64,000 nucleotides of DNA, from positions 62,001 through 126,000 of the forward strand of contig NZ_JAPYRE010000005.1 in the NCBI RefSeq assembly GCF_029936995.1. Reading direction: 5' to 3'. The notes under the pieces are model-generated. The model had not been told where the DNA came from. It saw only the letters and a program-made list of their open reading frames with translations, and did no database searches. The translations under genes and the position numbers were made by a program. This stretch comes from Henriciella sp. (GTDB taxonomy: Bacteria > Pseudomonadota > Alphaproteobacteria > Caulobacterales > Hyphomonadaceae). Shown one piece after another: positions 1-8,519 of this stretch (the stretch's first letter is position 1; every line of letters begins with the position of its first letter).

Positions 1-745
1 GCTTGCGCGCCGCCAGGGCTGCGTGTTCAGCATCCGAGGCTGCCAGGACCCGTCCCATTTCAATGACGGTGACTTCCGATCCCAGCCGGCGGAAAGCTTG
101 CGCCATTTCCATACCGATCGGCCCGCCTCCGAGAATTACGAGATGATCGGGCAGTTCCGGCAGGTCGAATATGCTTTCATTGGTCAGATAATCGATATCC
201 TCCAGTCCGGGCACAGGCGGGGCCACGGCCCTTGAGCCCGTAGCGATGACGATGCGACGCCCGCTCACGATTGTACTCTCGGACGCGACCGTGCGTGGAT
301 TGGTGAAATGGGCATGTTCGCGGATGACGGTGACGCCAAGCCCCTCGAACCGTTCCTGGCTGTCGACGGGCGCAATCGTGTCGATCGCTTTCCGGATGTG
401 CGCCTTCACGCCAGACCAGTTGGTCTTCGGCTCACCCGAGATAACGCCGTAATCAGAACTTTCACGCGCCGCGGCAGCATATTTTGCAGCCGTCAGAAGG
501 GCCTTGGACGGCACGCAGCCGGAATTGAGGCAATCCCCACCCATGTCTCCTTTCTCGAACAGGACAACCTTGAGGCCCAGCATCGCGGCCCCGGCTGCGG
601 CTGAAAGGCCGCCGGACCCGGCACCAATAACGACGAGGTCAGCCTTCAGTTTACGCGACGGGGCACGTCCTGCCGCCGGCTGCTGCTCATTTGCCTCTGA
701 CTGAGAAGTCTCTGCATTCGACGTCGGTGCAAGATTGTCTGTCAT
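1..745 (-). CDS. FAD-dependent pyridine nucleotide-disulfide oxidoreductase (mercuric reductase/lipoamide dehydrogenase-like), 3' end outside window
   Basis: About 248 N-terminal residues are visible; the C-terminus lies beyond the window edge. A 34-residue polar N-terminal tail precedes an FAD Rossmann motif (VVIGAGSGG, about 38-46). The redox-active disulfide motif CLNSGC (C72, C77) follows, then an NAD-binding motif (ILGGGPIGME). This is the class I disulfide reductase fold shared by MerA, LpdA and glutathione reductase. MerA and LpdA are told apart mainly by C-terminal residues that are not visible, so the substrate is open. The ATG overlaps the stop of the TVP38/TMEM64 gene upstream as ATGA, so the two are translationally coupled. 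This pairing with TVP38-family genes is common, and the oxidoreductase there is usually labelled mercuric reductase without a mercury operon; none is seen here. Confidence 0.85.
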   Translation of the reverse strand, partial: MTDNLAPTSNAETSQSEANEQQPAAGRAPSRKLKADLVVIGAGSGGLSAAAGAAMLGLKVVLFEKGDMGGDCLNSGCVPSKALLTAAKYAAAARESSDYGVISGEPKTNWSGVKAHIRKAIDTIAPVDSQERFEGLGVTVIREHAHFTNPRTVASESTIVSGRRIVIATGSRAVAPPVPGLEDIDYLTNESIFDLPELPDHLVILGGGPIGMEMAQAFRRLGSEVTVIEMGRVLAASDAEHAALAARK

Positions 746-1494
746 TGCGCGGCATCCTCCAGCCGGGCAGCCTTGTTCCCGGCAAACTTGCGGTAGATGA
801 CCGGCAGGAGCGCAACGACGGCGAGCGCGATAAAGGCGGGGACGAAATTCTTGACCACGTCGAAGAGGGATTCCGTATCGCCAGCATCAAACGTCATGCC
901 AAGGCTCGCACCGATCCATGTATAGGCAACAACGCCCGGAATGATGCCAAGTGCCGTGGTAAGTACATAATCCCTGAATTTTGCGCCGAGCAGCGCTGGC
1001 GCGATATTGGCGACTGGAAACGGGATGGCGGGCAGCAGGCGCAGGGCAAACATGTAGGAGATGGCGTTTTCCTTGAAGCCGCTTTCCATGCGTTTCACGA
1101 ACTTGCCGGCGCGTTCCTGTAGCGTCTTGCCGATGGAGGTCTTCGCCGCAAGGAACAATATGCTGGCGCCCAGCGTGGCCCCTGTGACAGTGGCGAGTGA
1201 GCCGCCGATGAGGCCGAAACCGAGCCCGCCGGCAATTGTGATCCACAGGGCGCCCGGAATCATGAAAGCGGTCGCGGCGGCATAGATGACGACATAGGCA
1301 ATGATCGCGAGAAGAAGGTGTTCATCCACGAAGCTCTGTAGCGCGGTGTTTTGTTCTTGGAGGGTTTCCAGCGACAGATACTGGAACAAGCCGAATTGCC
1401 AGGCGGCAATCAGGCCGGCAGCGATGATATAGACCGGCCAGAGCCGTATCCAGATAGAGCGATTTTCCGGGGCGCTGTTTTCTTTGTCGGCCAT
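742..1494 (-). CDS. TVP38/TMEM64 (DedA-like) family membrane protein
   Basis: 250 residues with several hydrophobic segments (about 15-35, 55-75, 80-110, 160-185, 195-240). The conserved core glycine/proline-rich region FMIPGALWITIAGG and the later LRLLPAIPFPVANIAPAL identify the SNARE-associated/VTT domain. VTT-domain proteins sit in the inner membrane and several family members scramble or transport lipids; the substrate of this one is unknown. It lies between a DUF547 gene and a disulfide reductase on the same strand, with a 42-nt gap upstream and a 4-nt overlap downstream, so the three probably form one operon. Confidence 0.9.
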   Translation of the reverse strand: MADKENSAPENRSIWIRLWPVYIIAAGLIAAWQFGLFQYLSLETLQEQNTALQSFVDEHLLLAIIAYVVIYAAATAFMIPGALWITIAGGLGFGLIGGSLATVTGATLGASILFLAAKTSIGKTLQERAGKFVKRMESGFKENAISYMFALRLLPAIPFPVANIAPALLGAKFRDYVLTTALGIIPGVVAYTWIGASLGMTFDAGDTESLFDVVKNFVPAFIALAVVALLPVIYRKFAGNKAARLEDAAQ

Positions 1495-1536
1495 GGGCCT
1501 GTCTTTCTTGCTGGGAGGGGCGCTTTGCGTGCCCTG

Positions 1537-2328
1537 TTATTCGGTATCGTTGAGTGACCAGTCATATTCATGGTCGCGGATATCGAGGTTGGCGCGGATG
1601 TCTTCTGCAAGCGCGGGTTCGGCGTATTGGAGCAGATGCGCGATCACGGCATCCTCGCTGCCGCCGAAATCATCCCGGTACCAGTCATAGATCGAGGAGA
1701 TACGAAGGCCATTGTCCAGCACGGTCACGCCGCGCGGATGATTTACATAAGCGTGTGCGGCAGCTTCCAGGTCAGCTTCCAGCGTCTCTGCCTGCCACGG
1801 CGTCTGTTTCAGGTTGGGGCAGCCATAAGACGCGCAGTTGACGGCGTAGTGGAGGCGCGGATCATCTGACCACTGCTCCCGCAATATATCATGCTCGATC
1901 CCGTGGAGAGAGATTTCACGCCCGTCAGCCGAAACCTTCACCTTTTTCCATGGCCCTGAAGAGTACCACGGCTTGATCGTGCCGGTCGGATACGCCTCTA
2001 CGATGTAGCGCACGGTCACGGCATTATAGAGATTGGCCCATGCTGCGAACTGCGCGTCGCGTGACAGGGTGTCGAAGTCGAGATCGCCATACTGGGCAAT
2101 ATACTTGTCCAGTCCGGCGCGAGCCTCTTCATCATTCTTCAGCGCGCCGTAATCCACCCGGTTAATACCCTCGGGGCCGGGGGTTACGTAACTTTCGAGT
2201 ATATCGCCCCAGGCGTCATGCGAAAGACCGTCTGTAGCGGCATGTGCCATGAGGGCTCCCTGACTGACAGCCAGGGCAGTGGCGGCTGGCCTGATCGTGT
2301 TTACAATGATTGCGCGTACCTGTTCCAT
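1537..2328 (-). CDS. DUF547 domain-containing exported protein
   Basis: The chosen start (MEQVRAIIV) gives 263 residues and a plausible signal peptide ending near AHAA; an alternative ATG 24 nt upstream adds eight residues. The mature part matches the DUF547 family: NLYNAVTVRYI, then LHGIEHDILR and the cysteine-containing HYAVNCASYGCPNL segment. DUF547 is distantly related to transglutaminase/papain-like folds, and the conserved Cys/His pattern is compatible with an enzymatic role, but no activity is established. It is the first gene of the DUF547-TVP38-oxidoreductase run. No strong Shine-Dalgarno sequence precedes either start. Confidence 0.85.
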   Translation of the reverse strand: MEQVRAIIVNTIRPAATALAVSQGALMAHAATDGLSHDAWGDILESYVTPGPEGINRVDYGALKNDEEARAGLDKYIAQYGDLDFDTLSRDAQFAAWANLYNAVTVRYIVEAYPTGTIKPWYSSGPWKKVKVSADGREISLHGIEHDILREQWSDDPRLHYAVNCASYGCPNLKQTPWQAETLEADLEAAAHAYVNHPRGVTVLDNGLRISSIYDWYRDDFGGSEDAVIAHLLQYAEPALAEDIRANLDIRDHEYDWSLNDTE

Positions 2329-2424
2329 TCCCGGCATATAGGCCGTGGGCATGGGCTGTACACATCACGAGGTTTTCGCGCAGGATCAAACTCTCGTGAT
2401 CGCCGCAACACTGGCATGATGGCC

Positions 2425-2453
2425 TTGACCGGGGCCAGCTCACACTGTATCAG
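2425..2453 (+). promoter_or_regulatory. Probable sigma-70 promoter for rpmH
   Basis: TTGACC (2425-2430) is followed after a 17-nt spacer by TATCAG (2448-2453). This would start transcription about 40 nt before the rpmH ATG. The match is by eye only, but hexamers and spacing fit a housekeeping promoter and no gene occupies this stretch. Confidence 0.5.
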
Positions 2454-2498
2454 CCGCGGTTTCCGAATTCGGTCAACACAAGTCCAAGGCGTAAGCCC

Positions 2499-2633
2499 AT
2501 GAAACGTACATTTCAGCCCAGCCGCCTCAAGCGCGCGCGCCGTCACGGTTTCCGTTCCCGCATGGCCACCAAGAATGGCCGCAAGGTGCTCGCGCGCCGT
2601 CGCGCAAAGGGTCGCAAGAGCCTGTCTGCCTAG
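2499..2633 (+). CDS. rpmH: 50S ribosomal protein L34
   Basis: A 44-residue basic protein beginning [18 protein letters not shown] and ending [11 protein letters not shown], the canonical L34 sequence and length. It is a component of the large ribosomal subunit. It is followed after 28 nt by rnpA, the almost universal bacterial order. An AAGG-type ribosome binding site lies about 8 nt before the ATG. Confidence 0.98.
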   Translation: MKRTFQPSRLKRARRHGFRSRMATKNGRKVLARRRAKGRKSLSA

Positions 2634-2661
2634 GTTCTCGCGCTTCTGACGGGAGCGCCCC

Positions 2662-3045
2662 ATGGCACAGGATGTAGATAACAGGACTGAGGTCGTACGT
2701 CTTACCGTGCGGCCTCAGTTTCTTTTTGTGCGCGGCGGATTGTCCGAGCGGCGCAAGAGCCTTGTCATACAGGCACGGTTGCGCGGCGATGAGGCAGGCC
2801 ATATCGGCAAGGGGTTCACCGCGACGAAGAAGATCGGCAATGCCGTTATCCGCAACAGGTCCCGGCGTCGTCTGAAGGCGGCAGCAAGCGAACTTCTGCC
2901 GGGTCTGGGCGTGCCCGGAGCGGACTATGTGTTCATCGCCCGCATGGAGACGGCTGGTATCGGCTGGCAGCGCTTGCTTGACGATATGGAAAGCGCGCTG
3001 ATAAGCCTCGCCGCAGCCTTGAAACAGGGGTCGGGCACGGCCTGA
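2662..3045 (+). CDS. rnpA: Ribonuclease P protein component
   Basis: 127 residues. The RNR signature (KKIGNAVIRNRSRRRLK, about 57-73) that contacts the RNase P RNA is intact, preceded by KGFTAT. The protein binds the 5' leader of pre-tRNA and assists the catalytic RNA. A GGGAG ribosome binding site sits just upstream of the ATG. It lies between rpmH and yidC as in most bacteria. Confidence 0.97.
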   Translation: MAQDVDNRTEVVRLTVRPQFLFVRGGLSERRKSLVIQARLRGDEAGHIGKGFTATKKIGNAVIRNRSRRRLKAAASELLPGLGVPGADYVFIARMETAGIGWQRLLDDMESALISLAAALKQGSGTA

Positions 3046-3081
3046 CCCCCTTTTAGTATGTAATGATGGCGGACTGACAAT

Positions 3082-4923
3082 ATGAATCAGGGGATGGACC
3101 CGCAGGACCAGCGTAATTTCATCATCGCCATGGTGCTGATGATTGCCTTCGTGTTTGGCTATCAGGCGCTTGTCGTCAGCCCCGAGCAGGAAGAGCGCCG
3201 CGAGGCACAGGAACAGGCTGAACAGCAGCAGGAAATAGCTGGCCCCAATGCGACGCAGGAGAGCCAGCAATCCGTCACGATTGCGCCGAGCGTCGACGAA
3301 GCGCTCCAGACCAACCAGCGGGTCGAATTCGATGCTGCGCGCGTGGACGGCTCGATCCGTCTGACGGGTGCCATCCTGGATGATCTCCAGCTGAAGGATC
3401 ACTTCACCACCGTCGAGCGGGTCAACGAGTTGCGCCTGCTGCGGCCGACCAATGCAGAGTATGGCTATTATGCCGGCTGGTACTGGTTTGACGGCAACCA
3501 GCCCGTTGCCGGGCCGACGACACGCTGGCAGGTCGAAGGCGAAGGGCAGCTCAGCACGAACTCGCCGCTCGTCATGACCTATGAAGGCAATGGTGTTTCC
3601 ATCGAGCGCACGGTGCGGGTCGATGACAACTACATGTTCACCTTCACCGACGAGATCACCAATACCGGCAGCGAGGCGCGCACGCTTTCACCGCTTGGCT
3701 CGATCCGCCGCCACGGGGAATGGAAGAATTTTCTCGATGCGACCGATCCGGGGTCTTCGCGTACCTCCGGCATGGCGCACCAGGGCCTGCTCGGCGTGTT
3801 CGACGATGAGCTGACCTGGCGCAACTACAAGAACCTCGACAAGGGCAAGGGGCTCAAGAAGTCTGACGACCAGGGCGTTCGCCGCGCTTCAGAAGGTGGC
3901 TGGCTGGGGCTTACCGACAAATACTGGATGACCTCGCTCATCCCCGAGCAGCAATATGAGTTTGCCGGGCGCTATCAGCGTCTTTCACGTGAGACAGGGC
4001 CGGTCTTCCAGGTTACTGCGACCGGCACGGGGCGGGTCATCCAGCCGGGTGAAACGATCACATCTGAAAACCGCATCTTCTCCGGTGCCAAGGAGTATGC
4101 CGTTCTCGACGATTACAAGGATGCAGGGATCCCCCGCTTCGAGGATGCGATCGACTGGGGCAATATCCTCTATTACATCACCAAGCCGCTTTTCTCCCTG
4201 CTTTACTGGCTGGAGCAGAATGTCGGTACGTTCGGTTTCGCCATTCTGGCGCTGGTGGTGATCGTGCGTCTGCCGCTCGTGCCGCTCTATAACCAGTCCT
4301 ACAAGTCGATGGCGAAGATGAAGAAGCTCGCCGAACCGATGAAGGAAATCCAGGAGCGTTTCGCGGCCGATCCCCAGCGCCGTCAGCAGGAGATCATGAA
4401 GCTCTACCAGCGGGAGAAGGCGAACCCGATCGCCGGGTGTATCCCGATCCTGCTGACCATCCCGGTCTTCTTCGCGCTCTACAAGGTACTGTACGTCACC
4501 ATCGAGATGCGCCACGCGCCGTTCTGGTATATCCGTGACCTCTCCTCGCCAGACCCGACGGCCATAGGCAACCTGTTCGGCCTGTTGCCCTGGGCGGCGG
4601 GGGATGTGAAATCCATCCCGATTCTCGGCTTTGTCATCGGTATCGGGGTTCTGCCGATCCTGTACGGCGTGACGATGACGGCCATCCAGGCACTGTCACC
4701 GCCGCCGACGGATCCGACGCAGAAGATGATCATGCGCTTCCTGCCGCTGATCTTCATGTTCGTCTTTGCCGGTTTTGCCGCAGGGCTCGTGCTCTACTGG
4801 GTGTGGTCGAACGTCCTGTCGCTCGTCCAGCAATACTTCATCATGCGCCGCAACGGCGTTGAGACCGAGTTTGACAAACTGATCATGCGCCTGCTCGGGC
4901 GGAAGAAGGAAGAAGAGGTGTGA
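3082..4923 (+). CDS. yidC: Membrane protein insertase YidC
   Basis: 613 residues, normal for a Gram-negative YidC. The N-terminal transmembrane helix (about 12-30) is followed by a charged Glu/Gln-rich linker and a large periplasmic domain (about 70-345). A five-helix C-terminal insertase core follows (from about 365; YNQSYKSMAKMKKLAEP is the cytoplasmic hairpin). It inserts and folds inner-membrane proteins alone or with SecYEG. The TGA stop overlaps the GTG start of engB as GTGA. Confidence 0.98.
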   Translation: MNQGMDPQDQRNFIIAMVLMIAFVFGYQALVVSPEQEERREAQEQAEQQQEIAGPNATQESQQSVTIAPSVDEALQTNQRVEFDAARVDGSIRLTGAILDDLQLKDHFTTVERVNELRLLRPTNAEYGYYAGWYWFDGNQPVAGPTTRWQVEGEGQLSTNSPLVMTYEGNGVSIERTVRVDDNYMFTFTDEITNTGSEARTLSPLGSIRRHGEWKNFLDATDPGSSRTSGMAHQGLLGVFDDELTWRNYKNLDKGKGLKKSDDQGVRRASEGGWLGLTDKYWMTSLIPEQQYEFAGRYQRLSRETGPVFQVTATGTGRVIQPGETITSENRIFSGAKEYAVLDDYKDAGIPRFEDAIDWGNILYYITKPLFSLLYWLEQNVGTFGFAILALVVIVRLPLVPLYNQSYKSMAKMKKLAEPMKEIQERFAADPQRRQQEIMKLYQREKANPIAGCIPILLTIPVFFALYKVLYVTIEMRHAPFWYIRDLSSPDPTAIGNLFGLLPWAAGDVKSIPILGFVIGIGVLPILYGVTMTAIQALSPPPTDPTQKMIMRFLPLIFMFVFAGFAAGLVLYWVWSNVLSLVQQYFIMRRNGVETEFDKLIMRLLGRKKEEEV

Positions 4924-5564
4924 CCGACGCGCCGGAGTTCGATGCTGAAACGCTGGAGGCCGGACGCGTCCTGTGTGCGGGGCCATGCGACTTTGTCCTC
5001 GGCGCAGCCGCGCTCACCCAGCTTCCAGATGCTGACAGGCCCGAAATTGCCTTTGCCGGGCGGTCGAATGTCGGCAAGTCGAGCCTGATCAACGGGCTTT
5101 TGAACCGCAAGAACCTGGCGCGTGCCTCGTCCGAGCCCGGCCGGACGCGCGAACTCAACTATTTTGACCTGGGCGAGGGCAAGCTCTGGCTCGTCGACCT
5201 GCCGGGTTTTGGCTATGCCAAGGTTTCACGCACACAGGCCCATGAGTGGCAGCGCCTGACGCTGCGCTATCTTCAGGGGCGGGTGAACCTGCGTCGTGTG
5301 TTCCTTTTGATCGACAGTCGTCGTGGCCTGATGGACACTGACCTGGAAGTCATGGACATGCTGGACAGTGCAGCCGTGACCTACCAGGTCGTCATGACCA
5401 AGGCCGACAAGATCAAGAAAACCGAAGCAGAGAAAACCCGCGAAAAGATTGACGCGGTGTTGAAGAAACGCGCTGCCGCGCATCCCGTCATCCGTCTGAC
5501 TTCTGCCGAAAAGGGCTGGGGCTTGCCGGAGCTACGCGCGGAAATCGTCGGGCTTACGGTCTAA
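4920..5564 (+). CDS. engB: Ribosome biogenesis GTP-binding protein EngB/YihA
   Basis: 214 residues with the EngB GTPase motifs in order: G1 GRSNVGKSS, G2 region around the RTRELN segment, G3 DLPGFG, G4 TKADK and G5 TSAEK. It acts in assembly of the 50S subunit. The start is the GTG that overlaps the yidC stop, which implies translational coupling. In many alphaproteobacteria argB follows closely; here a 6.5-kb block separates them. Confidence 0.97.
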   Translation: MTDAPEFDAETLEAGRVLCAGPCDFVLGAAALTQLPDADRPEIAFAGRSNVGKSSLINGLLNRKNLARASSEPGRTRELNYFDLGEGKLWLVDLPGFGYAKVSRTQAHEWQRLTLRYLQGRVNLRRVFLLIDSRRGLMDTDLEVMDMLDSAAVTYQVVMTKADKIKKTEAEKTREKIDAVLKKRAAAHPVIRLTSAEKGWGLPELRAEIVGLTV

Positions 5565-5611
5565 GGGCCAGAAATTGTGCTGGCTCATGGAGCGCCATAA
5601 GGCCGCCCTGC

Positions 5612-6361
5612 CTATTCCAGGTTTGTCGGGTTTGTAACACTCCGGTTGCCACGAAGCTCCTTGCGGGCGCGGCGGGTTGCACGACGTTCCCGTCTGGCCT
5701 GGCGCTCCGCAGCCCTTGCCCTGTTGCGATCCTGGGCCTTGTTGCGGTTCTGGCGAGCTCGGTCATGGCGAGGTGTGTTGCGCTGGCGATGGTCGGCCCT
5801 GTGGTTACGGCCACGCTGGCGGTTACGGCCTTCATCCCCTGAGCGGTCACGCCAGTGACGCCCGTCTACACGGTCGCCCCGTTGGCCACGCTCCCCCCGG
5901 TCCCTGCGATTGCGATCACCGCGGTGTCCACGATCCCTGTCACCACGGTTCCAGTCGCCGCGGTGTCGGCGGTCCCGGTCTCCCCGGTCTCCCCGGTCGC
6001 CGCGATTGCCGCGGCGTCCCTCGTGTCGCCAGCCGGGGCCATGGCGTGCGCCTTCACCCCTGTCATGACGCTTGCCTTTGTGGCGGTTGTGGTGGCGTTG
6101 ATACTTGTCCCGGTGCTGTACGCCCCACCGGGTCGAGGGGTAATAATAGGTTTCGCCATAGCCGTAAGTATAGCCGGGGCTGTAGTAGCCCGATCCATAA
6201 TATGACCCCTGGTCATAGTAGCCATCATCGTAGCCATACGGCGCATAGCCGTCTTCATAATAGCCGTACCCGGTCGTGCAGCCAGCCGCCAGCAGCCCGG
6301 CGGACATGAGCCCGAGGGCTATCCCTGCCCGCTTCCATCCGGTTCTCTGTTCAGGGTTCAT
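5612..6361 (-). CDS. Lipoprotein with Tyr/Gly-rich segment followed by long Arg/Asp/Gly-rich repeats
   Basis: The ATG at 6361 has a good ribosome binding site (GGAGG, 5 nt away), giving 249 residues. The signal peptide ends in a lipobox LLAAGC (C28), so the protein should be an acylated envelope lipoprotein. Residues about 31-77 are nearly all Tyr/Gly/Asp/Ser with about 18 tyrosines. From about 83 on the chain is dominated by Arg, Asp, Gly, His and Asn, including tandem GDR/RGD units (about 116-165). The C-terminal 60 residues are Arg/Ala-rich and probably helical. There is no catalytic motif. A strongly basic outer region suggests binding to anionic polymers (LPS, nucleic acid or peptidoglycan), but this is inference. 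Confidence 0.85.
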   Translation of the reverse strand: MNPEQRTGWKRAGIALGLMSAGLLAAGCTTGYGYYEDGYAPYGYDDGYYDQGSYYGSGYYSPGYTYGYGETYYYPSTRWGVQHRDKYQRHHNRHKGKRHDRGEGARHGPGWRHEGRRGNRGDRGDRGDRDRRHRGDWNRGDRDRGHRGDRNRRDRGERGQRGDRVDGRHWRDRSGDEGRNRQRGRNHRADHRQRNTPRHDRARQNRNKAQDRNRARAAERQARRERRATRRARKELRGNRSVTNPTNLE

Positions 6362-6448
6362 GATGACCTCCGGATTATTTCTATCATTCCGAAGTTTAGC
6401 GCAGCGCACCTGACTGGGGTATGAATGGCGCTTAATGGGCTGTTCTGA

Positions 6449-7006
6449 TCAGGCGTCTTGGATCTCAAGACCCGCCAGTTCCGCCACCTTGTACACGGTG
6501 CGCATGTTGCGCCCGGTCATGGCGACGGGGACGAACTTGCCGAGCTTTTCGACCAGCTTCGAGCGGCCTATGCCGTCCGGGGCGAGCAGGTAGACCGCTT
6601 CGTCGGTCACCTCGACCTCCTCATTGTAAGCCTTCAGCTCTTCAAGCGACTCCAGGTCAGCGTCGCGTGCAGGTTCGGCCAGGAAGAAGACGTGAACCGA
6701 CTTCGGGTCTTTCAGGCTTTCCTTCCTGTAGGGGTTGGCATTGATAATGCGCAACAGGTCCTGCGGGGAATAGACATGGCTTCGCGGTGTGATGTCGAAG
6801 GCATCGCGCAAGATGCCGGTCAGGGCCTTGCTGGCATCGTAGTAGGACTCGTCGGACGAGGTGAAAACGATGTTGCCGCTCTGGATATAGGTCTCGACCT
6901 CTTCATACCCGGCCTCTTCGAGGATGCCGCGCAGCTCTTTCATGGGCAGCTTGTTATGGCCGCCGACATTTACACCACGAAGGAAAGCGATCCAGCGTTT
7001 CGTCAT
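6449..7006 (-). CDS. DUF1697 domain-containing protein
   Basis: The start MTKRWIAFLRGVNVGG is chosen because its ATG overlaps the upstream stop as ATGA; a start 18 nt earlier is also possible. The 185-residue protein shows the DUF1697 hallmarks: FLRGVNVGGHNKLPMKEL, ETYIQSGNIVF, and the C-terminal SKLVEKLG and MTGRNMRTV segments. The family is cytosolic and of unknown function, despite conserved surface motifs. It is the last gene of a three-gene minus-strand run (lipoprotein, VOC, DUF1697) in which every junction is a 4-nt overlap. Confidence 0.93.
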   Translation of the reverse strand: MTKRWIAFLRGVNVGGHNKLPMKELRGILEEAGYEEVETYIQSGNIVFTSSDESYYDASKALTGILRDAFDITPRSHVYSPQDLLRIINANPYRKESLKDPKSVHVFFLAEPARDADLESLEELKAYNEEVEVTDEAVYLLAPDGIGRSKLVEKLGKFVPVAMTGRNMRTVYKVAELAGLEIQDA

Positions 7007-7386
7007 GCGAGATTGATCTGCCATGAGAGGCCGAAACGGTCCGAGACCCAGGCGAATTTCCGGCTGAAATCATACGTGTCGAGCGGCATCATGATCCCGC
7101 CACCGTCCGACAGGGCTGCGTAGACGCGCTCGATCTCGGCTTCATCATCGCATTCCAGGAATATCGAGGTGGCAGGTGTAAAGCCGAAATCATGGCTGAC
7201 GGGGCTGTCAAAGACCATGAACTCCTGTCCGGCCAGCGAGACGAGGACCGGCGCTGGCAGGGCATCCGTTTCAGCATCTTCGTGCGACCTGTCATGGATT
7301 TCGAAGTCATCGAAAAGGGCGGCGTAGAATTCCAGGGCCGCGGCCGCATCTCCCTGGAACATGAGGAATGGACGCGCCGACTTCAT
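7003..7386 (-). CDS. VOC family (glyoxalase/PhnB-like) protein
   Basis: 127 residues with the PhnB-like pattern ARPFLMFQGDAAAALEFY at the start, FMVFDSP in the middle, and DRFGLSWQINL at the end. The last is the usual end of 3-demethylubiquinone-9 3-methyltransferase-like/PhnB VOC proteins. VOC domains often bind a divalent metal, but the ligand of this one cannot be read off. It overlaps both neighbours by 4 nt. Confidence 0.92.
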   Translation of the reverse strand: MKSARPFLMFQGDAAAALEFYAALFDDFEIHDRSHEDAETDALPAPVLVSLAGQEFMVFDSPVSHDFGFTPATSIFLECDDEAEIERVYAALSDGGGIMMPLDTYDFSRKFAWVSDRFGLSWQINLA

Positions 7387-7904
7387 TGATGCGGCCCGCT
7401 ATCCTGGTCGCGGATATCACTGATCACGATTTCGTCTGGCTGGCGCGGGCCATCATTGGCCGGGCTTCTTTGCCAGCAGGCGCACGCATTGTCCCATGTG
7501 AAAGCTTTGCCCTTGGCGTTCACCCGCAGGGTGGGGGAGGCATAGGAGCCGTCTTCTGTGTCGCCGTAGACATCGGCCAGCCCGTCCCCATTCGTGTCGC
7601 AGGTATAGAGACTGCCTGAATGGCTGCACTGGTTGATGCCGACATCATCGCCATAACCATGGCTGGCAGGCCAGCCTGAATAACTCCCGAAGGTCTGGGG
7701 GGACCAGAAAGTGCCTTCATATCCCGCGGTCGGACTGTAGGAGGCGGCGCCATTATACGAGGCTGTGTAGGGTGCATTTACCATCGCCTCACGCGCCATT
7801 GGTGAGAAAATAGTCGAGTTATCGCTCGCGCAACTTGCCACGAAGGCCGCTGCACTGACCGCCACGCAGCCTTTCAGCCTGTCTGGTTTCCAGATGTATC
7901 TCAT
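7383..7904 (-). CDS. Hypothetical lipoprotein with a DxNxDG calcium-type loop
   Basis: 173 residues from the ATG at 7904; a GTG lies one codon upstream. The signal sequence ends in a lipobox FVASC near residue 24. The mature part is Tyr/Ser/Gly-rich and contains CDTNGDGLADVYG, a dockerin/EF-hand-like Asp-rich loop that may bind Ca2+, plus a CSHSGSLYTC cysteine pair. No family is recognised. It leads the operon that continues with VOC and DUF1697 genes, both cytosolic by appearance, so the link is not obvious. Confidence 0.75.
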   Translation of the reverse strand: MRYIWKPDRLKGCVAVSAAAFVASCASDNSTIFSPMAREAMVNAPYTASYNGAASYSPTAGYEGTFWSPQTFGSYSGWPASHGYGDDVGINQCSHSGSLYTCDTNGDGLADVYGDTEDGSYASPTLRVNAKGKAFTWDNACACWQRSPANDGPRQPDEIVISDIRDQDSGPHQ

Positions 7905-8039
7905 CACGGTTGCATTTTCTACGTATCTACAATGACTTCAAGTGGTTCTTGCGCGTCATACTATTTTATCGTGTCGCGCATCCGCCGGCGGTGGTAAACT
8001 CGACTCCACGGTCGCGGTAGATGGGAATCTGGAAGCGTC

Positions 8040-8507
8040 ATGAGCCTGAGCATCGAACTGGCCAACCTCGAGGAGGAAGACTTCGTAAACCTGATAACGG
8101 CGCATAAGTCTCTCATGCTTGAGACATCGCCGCCGGAGAGTTCGCATGCCCTGCAAATAAGTGGACTGAAGGTGCCGACCCTGACGGTCTGGGAAATGCG
8201 CAAAGGCGGGCTTCTGATTGGTTGCGGCGCCCTCAAGCGCCTTTCGAATGGTTCCACCGGCGAAATCAAGTCGATGCATATAGCCGCCCAGTTCCGCCGT
8301 AGCGGGCTTGGCCGTCAGATGTTGCGTTTTCTTATCGCCGAAGCCCGTGAGCGCTACTATACCGCGCTCTATCTTGAAACGGGTGTGCAGGAGGCATTCT
8401 ACCCGGCCCGCAAGCTCTATGAGCGAACCGGTTTCGTCTATTGTGGCACGTTCGAAGGCTATAGCGACGACCCGAATTCAGTCTTCATGAAACTGGTTCT
8501 GGACTGA
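8040..8507 (+). CDS. GNAT family N-acetyltransferase
   Basis: 155 residues. The acetyl-CoA binding region is visible as KSMHIAAQFRRSGLGRQML (about 79-97), with the R/Q-x-x-G-x-G/A pattern, followed by YLETG and the GFVYCGTFEGY strand typical of PhnO/ElaA-like GNATs. The substrate is unknown. It is divergent from the lipoprotein gene at 7904 and convergent with the next gene; a hairpin terminator lies between. Confidence 0.9.
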   Translation: MSLSIELANLEEEDFVNLITAHKSLMLETSPPESSHALQISGLKVPTLTVWEMRKGGLLIGCGALKRLSNGSTGEIKSMHIAAQFRRSGLGRQMLRFLIAEARERYYTALYLETGVQEAFYPARKLYERTGFVYCGTFEGYSDDPNSVFMKLVLD

Positions 8508-8519
8508 GCGGCAACAAAA

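Noticed and set aside
1-745. Firm call as mercuric reductase merA
   Set aside because: The C-terminal cysteine pair and the HMA domain that would support MerA are not visible, and no mer genes are nearby.
2353-2498. Possible replication origin next to rpmH
   Set aside because: No cluster of DnaA boxes is visible, and dnaA or other origin genes are absent. In alphaproteobacteria the origin is usually elsewhere.
5870-6010. Short tandem repeats that could suggest a CRISPR or minisatellite
   Set aside because: The units are multiples of 3 to 9 nt inside a coding frame (GDR repeats), without spacers or conserved palindromic repeats of CRISPR size.
5677-6309. Long open frames on the plus strand opposite the Arg/Tyr-rich lipoprotein
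   Set aside because: They come from the GC-rich repetitive codons of the minus-strand gene. The minus frame has a lipobox and an ideal ribosome binding site, while the plus frames have neither.
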